From: Prunella strophiata
Lineage: Eukaryota; Chordata; Aves; Passeriformes; Prunellidae
DNA: 64,000 bases
Assembly: GCA_036583965.1 (NCBI GenBank)
Contig: JAZBQD010000013.1
Coordinates: 3,636,144 to 3,700,143 of the forward strand
Direction: 5' to 3'
The notes beneath the pieces are model-generated. The model saw only the letters and a program-made list of their open reading frames with translations, searched no databases and was not told the DNA's origin. Positions 1-12,500 of the stretch are shown here, piece after piece (the stretch's first letter is position 1; each line of letters opens with the position of its first letter). Made by a program: the position numbers and the translations under genes.

Positions 1-364
1 AAAGCAAGGTTAGGAAAATCCCAAAGGAAATAACCGAACCATGATGTGTAAGTCAATCTGCAATACCTCCACGTTGGAACTCCTAACTTACTGAAAATCT
101 CAAAGTAAGCCTACTTTTATTAATTTTCCAGAATGACTCCTAGGCCAATGACAATTACATGAGTTTGAAACTTTAGGTGGTCTGAGCACTGCAGGCTGAA
201 ACCCCACGTGCTTGGCTCTTGGCTGACCATTTGAGACACAAGGAGTGGGCTATGCTCTGTGACTGCCCATAGAGGCTTTCTGGGCGAGCAGAGCCTTCGG
301 GATCCAGCAGCACCTGCAGCAAGGGACGTGCACAAGGCAAGGCCTCTCAGTGCCACCAGCTTAC
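1..364 (-). other. BICDL1 intron 6 (partial)
   Basis: Intronic sequence from the exon 6 donor to the left edge. I see no further exon and no recognisable repeat here. Confidence 0.6.
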
Positions 365-583
365 CGTGGAGTCTGCCCCGTCCAGCACGTTCTGGATCAG
401 TCTCTTGAGCTCGCTGAGCGCGGCGCGCAGGCTCCCGGCCGGCACGTCTTTGGCTGAGGAGGTTTCTGAGGACTCGTCCATGGAGGAGTCGGTGGACACG
501 GCCGAGTCGGCGCTGTCGTTGCCCCGCAGGTGGGAGCAGAGGTACCTCACCTGGCAGTATGCCTCCCACAGCTGCAGCCTCAG
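365..583 (-). CDS. BICDL1: BICDL1 coding exon 6 (residues 328-400)
   Basis: The exon is 219 nt, phase 0. The acceptor is TTGCAG ending at 584 and the donor GTAAGC starts at 364. It encodes LRLQLWEAYCQVRYLCSHLRG, a Ser/Asp-rich linker (NDSADSAVSTDSSMDESSETSS) and an amphipathic helix ending in DGADST. The linker is almost identical in human, so it is under strong constraint. The next exon is not in the window. Confidence 0.95.
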
Positions 584-3500
584 CTGCAACAAGAGAGCCT
601 GCCATTAGCCTGGGGAGAGCCAGGAGATCCTCCTGCCGTGGCCAAGTGGAGCGTGTGATGGCCAACCCTCACAAACATTTGCCACGTTGATTTGGAAATG
701 GATGCAGAGGTTTACTTTCATATGGTCAAAAGGATGCAGAGGTTTACTTTCATATGATGAAAAGGATGCAGAGGTTTACTTTCATATGGTCAAAAAGGAT
801 ACAGAGGTTTGTAGGAATGTGCCCCCTATTGGCAGAGTAATAAAACTATCCTTTGTCTCCTTAAAAAGGAAAAAGCCCAGAAGTTTCTCTCATCACTTCG
901 CAAAGGAGACACCTTATAGGACCTAGGGGACATCACCTCAAATTTAAGGACAGCTAATTGGATAGAAGCCAAGAAGTCCTGCCTGGGCAATTTACTAGAA
1001 AAGCAAGTGAACTAATGGTTTTTGTAAGGTGTTTACCAGGTACAAGGCTTGCTTGTACGTGGCTCATTTTTTCTCTTTGTTATTTTGCCTTTTATTAAAA
1101 CATTTTTGTTTCCAACACGACTGCAAGAGCCATCCTGCTCATTTATGCCTTCTGCCAGGTAGCTGGGCTATTTGGGGTGTATTATAACTCACAGAGAGCT
1201 TAAAAGATCTGGCTTGAGGTGAAAAATAATACAGAGGTTTACTTTCATATGCCAGATCCCCACTACCAATTTTCTGGCCTTTGGTTCAGCTCCAAATCCA
1301 GATCAAATGCATTAACTCCCTTTTGCTCTGGGACTGGTCACAGAGGCCCATAGGCTTTCCCAGAAGCTGGAGGGCAAATGTAAGAATGTGTCTTTTGTTG
1401 GTGGAGTAATAAAATTATTTTTTGTTTCCTTAAAAAGGAAAAAGCCCAGAAGTTTCTCTTACAAGTTAGTAAAGGAGACACTTTATAGGACTTAGGGGAC
1501 ATCACCTTAAATTTAAGGACAACTAATTGGATAGAAGCTAAGAAGTCCCATTTGGGCAATTTATTAGAAAAACAAGTGAACAAAGGAATTAATTGCTTTT
1601 GTAAGGTGTTTTACTAGGAACAAGACTTGCTTGTACTTGGCTTGGTTTTTCTCTTTGTTATTTTGCCTTTTATTAAAATATTTTTGTTTCCAACACTACT
1701 ACAGGAGTTATTTTACTCATTTATGTCTTCTGCTAGGTAGCTGAGTTATTTGGGGTGTATTATACTCACTGAGAGCTTAAAAGAACTGGCTCAAGGTGAA
1801 AAGTAATACAGGCAAATACCTGTTCTCGTTCTTGCTCCAGCTCCTCTGCCTCCATGCTCTGCTCTATCTCAGAGAGCAGGGATGTGCTGGTTGTGTTGAG
1901 GTTTTGGAGACTTTTCTCCTCGCTGAGCTCCTCCACCTTGCCCTGCAGCTGTCGGTAGGACAGCCTCACCTCCTGGAGCTCCAGCTGGCTTTGGTGCAGC
2001 TTGGGAAGAAAATCAAGGAATCAGAAAAATATTAATGGAGGCAATATGGACTGGATCAATCTCTCGGTTTGTGAGGGAGCTGGGAGGGAGGAATGAGTGA
2101 CACAAAACAGGGTTTCCAGCCAGGAGGAAAGTACTCTTGGCTGGTATTGCTGTTTATTGGAGCTTAATAATCTCCAAGTGTCATTAGACACTGTTTAGAA
2201 TCCAGAATATCCAGAAAGATAAAAATAGCAGATTAATCAGCACTAAAATGAAGAACATAGTGAAGAAGTTGGGACTCAGGTAAAGAAATTTGCTGAAAAC
2301 AACACAGCAGGAAGTGCATCCAAAAAGAAAGTGCTAACTACATTTTTTTTCTTTTAAATATACAAATATACTTTTAGGAAAAAATATTCAGGGTTGTTTT
2401 GCAGAGCTGAGGATCCAGTGCTTGGTAAACCACAGAAGTGAAATGGAAAAACCTTGCTCTGCCCTAAGCCCCAGAGGTGCCAAGCTTGTTTTCTGGGGAG
2501 TGACATCTGGTGATTCATGGCTGTGAACACCATGGAGATTGTTGGGAAACCACCTGAGCACTGGGATCTGAGGCCAGTGACTGCCCTCTGGAACAGCAGG
2601 ATCTACAGAAGCCCCTCTTGAAACCAATTCTACTCTTAAAAAATTAAATAAAATGAACTGCAAGCAGAGCTCTCTGATTCTTTTTGCATTTACCTCATTT
2701 CTCCAGTAAATGAGGGGGCAGTACCCTGCCCCACTTCCTTGCTCAGATCTCCCTCCTAGGCTGCTCTTTGCTCTCAAGATGTCTCATTGATGTTCCTGTC
2801 ACCTGTCTTCATGGGGAACACCCAGGACCTTGCTTGCTGCCATTCTTGCATGAGCCTTTTCATTCCTCTAGTTGCTCTGTCTCCCAGTTCGTGGCAAATT
2901 TTACCCCAAATCATGACTTTTACTGCATCTCCCCATCCCCTCTTTGTCTCACTGCTGCCTCCTCACCTGCAGGTCCTTGTCATGGCTTTGTCTCTCCAGG
3001 ATGAGGACTCGGTCCTGCAGCTCCTCCACGGTTCCCTGGAGCAGGTCGTTCTCCTCCATCATGGCACTGAGGCGATGCTCCAGCTCCCGCTTCCTGTCCG
3101 TCAGCATTTTGATCTGCAGGGCAAAGAGAGGCCCTGTCACACTTGGCAGGGACCAGAGAGAAGAGACCACACTCCCAGGAGAGAAATGAAACAGCAAAAA
3201 GCAGAAGGATGTACACAGATGTTCTGTGCCTGTATGAGAGAAACTAGCTCTGTGTGTGGTTTAAAGCTTAGGAAAGCTCTGAAAGGAAACCACTCCTTCC
3301 CCAGGCTGCAGGGCCAGCTCCAAAGGGGCTGGGTGTGCCCTGGCAGGTCAGGGAGCAGGCAGGAATATTCAAGGTATTAAATGGAGACCAGCCCTGCCCA
3401 CTCCTTGAACTCTAACATTTGAAAGACTGGGAAAAACTGGTTACTTTTCCTGGTGGCATTTTCTCCTGAATAGGTGCTGGAGCCCATAGGGTGAGCCAGC

Positions 3501-6500
3501 AGGATCCAGGGTGAGCCTGTGGGATCCTGCTCCCTGCAGGGCTGTGCCACAGCACTGCCCATTGCTGTTCTTAATTGGTGTGTGTTCATCAGGTCCTCAC
3601 CAGGGATTTTTCTGTCTTTTCACTTGTGAAGACTCCTTTCTGTGCCGTGCTTATTTTTAGCCTCCCAGTGATCAGTTGCCTTTAAAATTGGTTCATTTCT
3701 TTTAATTGTCAAGGGCAGTGATTTCAGGAGAGGGACAGTTTGCCAAACAAACCCTCCATGACTCAGTTAGCTGGGAACAGTGCAAGGGATGAATCAGCAC
3801 TAGCCAAGGTCACTTCTTATTCAACCAAGAAGAAGGAGCTTTTTGCCACATTAGTACACCCAGGATCTCTGGGGTCTGGTATGCCAGCCATCCACCAGTC
3901 CACTATAACCCTAAATATTCCCTATGGCCTCCTTTCAGTTCATGGAGTGTAGAAAAATTCAGCAAATTCCCACTGTTTTCTTGGCCTCTTTGGGACCTTG
4001 TCTCTTTGCTGAGTTCCAGGTTGCTGGAAAGATTTGGCTGCACAAAAGAATATCAGCCAAGTACATGGACTTGCTATTTCTGCAGAGGTATTGGAAAGCT
4101 GCTCTGAGGTGACTAATGGTTTCTGAGGTGTCTCTGCCCACCACCATCAGGATCTGGAGTGTGGGTTGGAGAAAGAATTGTATCAAGATTCCATATTTGG
4201 TGGCCAGACCAATAATGAACATGCTCTAAATAATGATACAACATAAAAACCACTGCTCTGCCATGAGCCCTGGACCATGGGAAAGGCACAGGGGGAAAGG
4301 GGTTGGAAAGCAAGAGACAGGTGAGGAGACAAGGTGTGGCATGCATGGTGACAGGCATGCATGGTGACAGAGATGTACTTGCAGGCAAACCCTTTCCAAG
4401 CCTCCATACTTACTTCAAGGACTTGCTGCTCCACACCAAGGGGAGGGGAAGAAAAGGCAGGGACCAGCAAGGAGCAGGTGGGAGCGGGAGAAAAGAAATC
4501 GAGAGATTTTAGGAAAAGCTTTTCCAGACAGCTTTTAAATAAAAGAAGTTGTCAGGCAGTAGAGCTGGACATCTTCTACCCATCTAGTTCCTGCCTATGT
4601 GGTCCCCAGTGACCCTGTCAGGGAAGGGAAAAGGAAGGAAGCTGTCTCATTCCTGCAAATGCACCTGAGTTAAAACAGGCAGGGGCTCCTTGCTTTCCCA
4701 AGTGCATGGTTCAGAGGCAAGAGAGGATTGCTGCTTTCTTTGCAAGCATGAGGAACAGAGGGAAAAACCCTTGCAGACCTCCCCACCATTCCTACCAGTT
4801 TAGTCTGTGCTGGGCAGCAGCCCTGCAGGAGCACAGCCATGGTTTGGCTCCTGGAAGATCCTTCTCATCCGTTCATTTTGCAGGAATGCTGTGGCTGAGG
4901 CAGCACTGGAAGGCGCTGTGAGCCAGCCCAGCCAGAACACCATGGAGCAATCCTTGCTGGGGGAGTCCTTTGTCCCAGTGCTGCCATCCCTCTGTTGGCT
5001 CAGAGAGGGTCACTGCACAAGCTCCACCAGCCCTGGTGCTGCCTGCAGGAGGGAGGCAGGGGACTCACCTCGGCCTGGAGGCTCTCCAGCCGCACGATGT
5101 GCTGGCTGCTGGAGGAATTCTTCTCCCGGAAGTCCTCCCGGAGGGTGTGGACCTGCAGGGAGAGCTGTCGCTCCACCTCCGACGCCTGCAAGGAGACACC
5201 AGCTGGAGTTACCCCACAGATCCAAAGCAGCCCTCTCCTCCTGCCCAGATACACCTTCTGCACAAGCCCAGTTTCAGCAGAAAATCTGAATTCTGCATCT
5301 TTTGGGTGAGTGAAAATCTCATCCTGGACAGACACTAGGGAGAGCTGCCATTTAAACCATGTTGATTTTTCCCTTGGGGCAGCCAAGGTGACATAGCCCA
5401 TAATTTTTCTCTACTGTAAAAAACCATGATGACTCCTGTGTCCTAAAGGAAATTCACTTTGCCTTAAAAATTGTAGCCTAGCTGAGGTTGAGGACAAGAC
5501 CAGGAAACACTCCTATTAGATTTACAGTCTCTTAACCTCTGAACATCTTTGGCACAGCTCTAATATAACAAGTACTCTTTGCCTCTGATTCCCAGCTCCT
5601 GTGAATGGAGATTCAGAATGGGCCAGATGGAGAAACATCCACTCCACATGACTGTCAGTGCAGGATCCCTGGGCTTGTCCCTCTTTCCCATTTTGAAGCA
5701 GGGATGCCCCACTTATGCAGGGTGGTTTGAGGACAGCAGAAAGGTCATTCCTACCTGCAGGATCCAGGCTTGAGGCAGCCCTTACAAATTACAGCTTAGA
5801 CATGTTAAGTACTCTCCAGGCAGCTTTTTGGCTGATTTTTACATGTGAACACACTTGTTTAGGCTTGTAAGACAACATAAGGTTTTTATGACAAAACCCT
5901 AAAGAGACAGCAAAATGGATAGTTTTCTTTTTAATTAGCTTCCATCAGGTTCCATTACACTTAGGCACAGAGCTCCAACTATGCCACGTGGGCTGGGATT
6001 GAGTTGATTCCCCTCAAGAGGTGGCATTGCTGTCCTGCTTGGGGTGTGGCCAGTGGCAAAAGCCAGGGAGGTGAGATGGGAGGGAGGGATTGGAGTCAGC
6101 AGCTGTGGGCAGGTTGGGGAATGCATCTTTAGGTCTGGCAAATGTGGGTTTGGATTTTCTCCAGGTGCTCTGACAGTGCCCACAGAGCTTCACCAAAGGG
6201 TGCAATGACTGCTCTAGCAGCTTGAGACTGGAGCAATGAGGACACAGACCCAGCCTGAGCTGCCCACAAAGGCAACACTGCTCCCTTTTAAAAATGGTCC
6301 CTTATTTTGCTCAGTCTGCAGCAAAATACTCCAAATCAGAAGCATGAAGTAAAAGGCTGTTCCAGCTCCATCAAGTGGAGGAAACTGGTGGCCTCAGCAC
6401 TGTTTGCTTGGAGGGGCAGCAGCTGACAGAAGTGTGGCCACCAAATCAGGCTCTGGCCACTGGCTTCTAAAAAGAGAAATGGGTTCCAATAAAAATAAAT

Positions 6501-9500
6501 CATCTTGTCTACCAATTGGTTTTTAGTTCCCTTCTTATACAATTTTTTCACTCTTCTTTAAAGCCCCATATCAGAATCCTTTGCATATTGCCTAATTTAT
6601 TTAATAAAGCTTCCTTGCATGGGCAGGATACACAGAATATATGACAGCACAGCACTATAGGAAGGGGGTGGTTATTTTTCTTCCCTTAAGCAACTACAGG
6701 TTGCAAAGCATCCTGAGCAGCTATTAATTGGTGACACTAAAGAAGATGGATGGATTGTGCTTTTTTTGAATGATTCACTTGCTTTTGTAATGACTGCTGA
6801 AACATCTTCATGCTGAAACACTCTGCAGGAGCTATCAAGGATGAAAAAGCACCAGATGAAAAGCACTGAAGGATTTTGCCTGCAAGATGCTGACCACACT
6901 CCCAAGGAGCACAAGTGGCACCAGAGGAGATGACACACCAGTATTTGATAGTTCACTGTGTAACATAATTTATATGCTTGAAGAATTCTACGTACAGAGA
7001 GTATAAATGTACAAGAGAGCAGTAAGGAAACAAAGCAGTATTAATGGCATTGTAAAAATCCCTGCTAGGAGAATATATAGCTGCTCTTGCTCGTTCTGCT
7101 CCCCATGCCCAGACAGGAGCAGGTGAAGGGATGAGCTGCAAGGATGATTCAGATTGTGCAAAGTCTGTTATACGAAAGGAGTCTAAAAAAAGGATGGCTT
7201 GTTTTATCTCATGCAGTGAATGCTGAGAGAGGACTCCCTATAAATACATCATGGATGAGCACACAGAAGGGAGAAGCACTATTTAAGCAGAAGCACAATT
7301 TTGGCAGAAAAGAAAGATGTGAATAAACCGGATAAGAGTATATTAAGGCTGGCAATAGGAAGAATTCTACATTTCCAAGGACCTGCTGTAGGATTCCTCT
7401 TCCTGCACCATTACAGTAGTAGAACTGGTGGCAAAAAAAATTAACTTTGTAATGGAGCTGGGTCACTTTATCATGCAGCTTCTTTCAGAGGGCTGCCTGT
7501 GACAGAAGGGAAATGAATTGACCTCAAAGGTCCTCTCCAGTACCAGGCTGCTTGCAGGACTATAAGAATTGTATTCACCAGCATTAAATCATCATCTGGA
7601 ATTTATCTATGTGTTGCCCAGCTCACAGGCTCACACATCTTATCCCCAAAATTATAACCTACATGGAGGGGAAAAAAGGACTCAGTTACTGTTAGTATTT
7701 AGAGCCCTAAAGGTAGATAGGATGTCACAGTGTTACCTCAGTGAACACCACTTGCATCCTACCTCATGCAGTAGAGAAAAGTAAAAATAACACTTGCTTA
7801 GGCTCACACAGTGCAGAAAATACTCTCTGACCAGCTGTCTAGCAGAAGTAAACAGAAATGACTGTATTTTGTGTTTCCCCTCCACAGGCTAACTAGGAAC
7901 AGTCTTCATCCAGTTTTTCTAGATGTGAAACAATCTGCTGAGCTGAGCTCTGGTCATGGAATCTTCCTTTTCATGCTACATTTGTTTCAGAGGTTATTAA
8001 TCCTGCTGCCAAACTACCCTTTCTAATTGATTGTAAAATAGAGATTTTACCATCAGCTTGCATTAATTTATGAAAGCCACCTTGACAGTGTCCAGTATTT
8101 CTCAGGCTTTATGGTGTATGTTCAGACAGTGCCTGCTTCAGTTCTCAGCACTGCTGTTGGTGTGCACCTGTACATGTGTGTTTTAAACCATGAGCTCCCC
8201 ACTGATTACTTCTAACATGCTGTTTTCACTTAGTGGCATCAGTGAAGGTATAACCTTCCATCTCCATTTTCTCTTTAATGCTCAATATGGCTTTTACTGA
8301 ATGGAAGTGTTTGCTCTGCCTCAGCCAGCCTGTAGGGCTTTCTCTTCTCCAACAGTGTTTCCTAAACATTAAAAGCTAAATCTTTTGTGGTTCTGTCAAT
8401 CATTTAGCAATGCACTGATTTTGCTAGAGACAAGTAATATTCTTTGCAGAAAGGCAGAACATGTATTGCCCAACATCACAGCTTTGCTCTGTAGTTAAAA
8501 ACGAATTAATTTCCTCAGTGTGGGCAAATTGGCCAGTGCAGCCGCCAGGCAAGATTTGAAACATATCTGCAAAAGCATAGACATCAATTCACAATTAGAT
8601 ATATCCAATCAACTGTGAGATTTGTTTTCTGCTCTTCAGGCAAGGTTTCGATGAGATTTGGGCAGTGCAAGAGGAGCAGGAGGACATTTTGGCTTCTGCT
8701 CTAATTAAGGGCTTTTCATCATTGCAAACTTGATTAAGTTTCTCTCGTGATTAATTCCCAAGTGCCAAAATACACAAAACTGTGTAGATCTTTGGCAGAA
8801 AGGGATGCTTGCCAGTTACAAGAACTCCATGAGGTTTAACATCTGGAACATATGAGCAATAAATACATAAAACAAATATAAATAAATTGGACCACTGATG
8901 TTCCTGTGCAGGGGGGATCTTTGAGAAGTTAGGGATGGACTGTGACAAATTAATGGCCTGGAGGTGTCTTAGTCAAAGAAAACCTTTCTCTGGGGTAAGA
9001 TTTGATAAATAAAGCTAACTGATTACAAAACATCTAGCTATAAGTCATGTCACAAAGAAAAGGAGAATGGCAAAAGTTTAATAGAACTGTAGCTAGGTGA
9101 AGAAACCAATGTTTCCATATGATTTACTTCTACAAACAAGATGATTAAGATTTAACAAAGGATATTGAAGATTTTCTTGCCTAAAATAGCTAAGAAAGAG
9201 AAGTCCTAATTAGTGCTAAATTTGTAACACTCAGGAGAGCATGTTACCCCTTTTATTAATTTGCTAATAGCTGAGTTCAAGGGACTTCCAGTTCCCACTG
9301 TGGTCCCATTAACACTTCAAACCACTAATTGCTGCCTCCCCTGGCTGCAGGTTCCTGGATTCCCAGCTCTTCTCTGGAAGGAAAATATATTTGGCTACTA
9401 AAACAAAGCCAGAGCAGGAAACAACAACAATAACAAATTGCTTTAGATTAATAATTTACAAAATAAATTGTTAATCTGGGACTTCTGAGAGAAGTCCCAG

Positions 9501-12500
9501 AGGATTGGGATTGCTGTCTTGCCACTGCAGCCAGCACCCTGGTGCTGGAAGAAGTCTGCTTTTCTGGGATACTTGATCCATGCCAATAAATTGGCTGTAT
9601 TCCCAGCCCTTGGCACATTGGCATCATAAGCCACCATCAATATTTTGCACACCTGGAAATTGCTCAGTTTGGGAATCTTTGAGAGATTTTTAGCAAAGCT
9701 TTGAATGCAGGTCAACTTACAAATTGTTATTTGAAACATTAGCCTATCCAGGAAAGTTCTTACATAATAGAGGTGCTTGCATTCACCACCTCTTGAGCCC
9801 TTCAGCTTGTATTTGCTGATTGATGTGCCCAGAGGGATTCCCTGAGGGATTCTCTGTGGAGAAGAGCAGTGGCACTCTGGGGGGCTGGCCAGATGCCCAC
9901 CCAGCTGCTCTCACCCCCCTTCTCAACAATGGGGGAGAACATAAGATTTAAAAGCTTGTGGGTTGAGACAAAGATAGGGAGATTACCCACTATGAGGGAT
10001 TTTGAAGTTAAAACAGTGACCAATGAAGTAAAAGGCAAAGCTCAGACCAGCCATTGCCTGGGACTGGATTAGCAATGGGGATTTTGTGGTGAGGGAGAGG
10101 ATGGAACTGTACTGAGGGTGGATATTGCCACCCTGGTGGGGCTGTGATGGTGCTGCTTCCCTTGTGGTGTGAGGAGGTTTTCTTGGGGCTGATGTCAGCA
10201 GTGGAGCTGTGAAGGGTGCAGGGTGAGTGAATATTTTAATGACCATGATGAAATTAGCATTTTGCTGAGACAAGGGGTAGAATTTATTTGCTGCAGGTGC
10301 CCAGGCACTGCTGGGGAGGCTGAGAGAGCCTCTGGGGTGAGGCTGGGGCTGCCCCAGGATGGACATGGTGAGTTCCACCCCAGCCCCTCTGCGGGCAGGG
10401 CTGAGCCTGTCATTCACCACCTCTGGAAAAATGCACTCAGGAAAGGACAGAACACCTTCTGCCAGTGAGGTAGAAAGTGTGTGAAACAGCAACAGCCTCG
10501 TGGTTGAAGGAGGAGTAGGAGGAGATTTGGCTAGGCCTTCTCCAGAATCCTCTTCCTGCTTCCCCCCAGTGCAGCACAGGACATGGGAGCTGGGAAGTGC
10601 CCCCATCCCTGCCAAATGGGGAGTGGGGATGACTCCTCCTCACCTCATCCTTCACTCTGCTACTGCCCAGCTGTGGGGGATTTAAGGCTGATGAGCTTTC
10701 CCTCTGGCAGGAAACAGGCTGCCACAGGCCAGCTCCATTGGGTGGGGGGCCCTACACTGACAACAGGGCAGGGGGACAAAACAGTAAACAAAAAAATGTT
10801 ATTTTTGCACAAAATGGGTCTGTCAAGAAGAAAGGAAATCAGAGATCTTGATCCAAAGGATTGTCAAGACAAGAAGACTCAGTAATGGAGGAAAGGCACT
10901 ATTATGACTCTTTTATAAGCATCAAGCTGGGGTCACATTAGTGATGGGAAAAGCCTCATGGCTGCAGCATTAAACCTATTCTGAGAGGATTCTGTGAAAC
11001 AAAGGGCAGCAGTGGCAGCTTATGCTAAGCTCTGTACTACTTCAACAATTTTGATATTTTGGAAATACAAGAATACAAGCTTTTATTGCTTGCATGAAAG
11101 TGAGAAATGTTTGCTGCAGATTTGTTCCTTTCCCATCTGTAGGATAAATGGGAAATGCTTACTGTGTCCTTTGACCTCACTCCTATTTACCTGAGTTTTA
11201 CCATAAAAAACCCCAAGAATGTCTTTCCTCTCAACAAGCCCTAGTTGTGCAGTGGGTGGCAATGGGTTAATGCCAATCAGCTCTGAGGCCTCACACCTGA
11301 GAGGAAAAGGCCCAGCTGGCTGGAAGAGAGAGCAGGGAGCACCTGGGGCTTTTTATTTTGGGGTGGGGGTGTCTGGCACCTGCTTCTTGAAGTGGAGCTC
11401 AGAATGGAGTTATTCAGTTCCTTGGTGGAAACATCTACAAGCCTTGGCTCTTCTTAGTCTGAAGCTGGGTTTCATGTTTTTGGAAGATGTGTTTGCATTG
11501 TATGACTCTGGTTGCTTCCTATATTTCTTGTATAAGAAGAAGGACTGTAAGTATGGCTAGAGATGGAGAAAAGCTACTGCTGCTTTTTTTATTTTCAAGT
11601 GTCCTTGAAAAGCCCTTTTAACAAAGATGGTGGACTTTTGCTGCATTACTAAGCAAAGTGTGAAAATGTAGATGGGGTTTTCCTGGCAATGTAGCTGTTT
11701 TTTTTTCCCTTCTGTAAGGTTAGGAGATACATCAGAACCAGTGTGCAAGGCAAGCATCTGAGTGCTTTGGGAAAGAGTTTAGGGGGATGAATGCAAAATG
11801 GTGGCCTTCATCTTGTCTTTTAGTTAGTGTCCAGGTAACTGTCTGATTGAGGCCAAAAACCATTAGCTTGGGCTAAATCCATTTACAGGATTAGGAGCTG
11901 CTGTTTAGAACAGAAGCAAGGGCAGTTGGCTGCCATATGGGGGTAACTCTACCTGGGTGTAACACTTCCAGGTCTGTTGTTTGAATGAAAGAAAGAGCTT
12001 CACAAGTGGCTGTGGGCTGTTTTAGGAGGTGCTTAAACACGAGCCTCCCTTTTTTTTTTTGTGGTTTATTCTTGACCTAAACATTTGGCTCTTGTGGAGA
12101 AGAAAATAGAGTGTGTGGAAAAATGAGTCAGCCAGCTTCCTGTGGGAGGGACTGCAGGAGGCACGATGCTTTGAATGCTGCAATAAATTAGCACTGGAGA
12201 TAATTCAGAGGACAAAGTGTGCCTGGAGGACACGCCATGCTAAGCAGTGCACAAAGTGGCTCCTGCTCTGTGTGCAAATCCTGCTTTGCAGAAGAAGTGT
12301 GGGAGATGAGACAGCTCTGCACTGTGTCTGTTGTGGGGCTCTGCACAGAGAGCTGAACATGGGCTTGGTGGTAGCTGCTTGGCTCCTGGATGGTGAGAGG
12401 ATTAGGGTAATAACAGGTGACACCAGCAGGCTTGTCTGGTTCTGTGGGGATGCTGCACATCACCTGCAGTGAAGCATTTGTTACCTATTGCACATGGAAG

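Noticed and set aside
120..665. 181-codon minus-strand frame overlapping BICDL1 exon 6
   Set aside because: It is an out-of-frame shadow of exon 6. The exon frame (LRLQLWEAYCQVRYL...) matches the known protein.
810..1810. Tandem segmental duplication as the explanation for the two similar 430-bp blocks
   Set aside because: Each block has its own different, perfect 6-bp flanking duplication exactly at TG...CA ends, which a segmental duplication would not produce.
9983..10615. 210-codon minus-strand frame in BICDL1 intron 2
   Set aside because: Composition is low-complexity Ser/Pro/Leu, with no recognisable domain, no splice context and overlapping open frames on the other strand.
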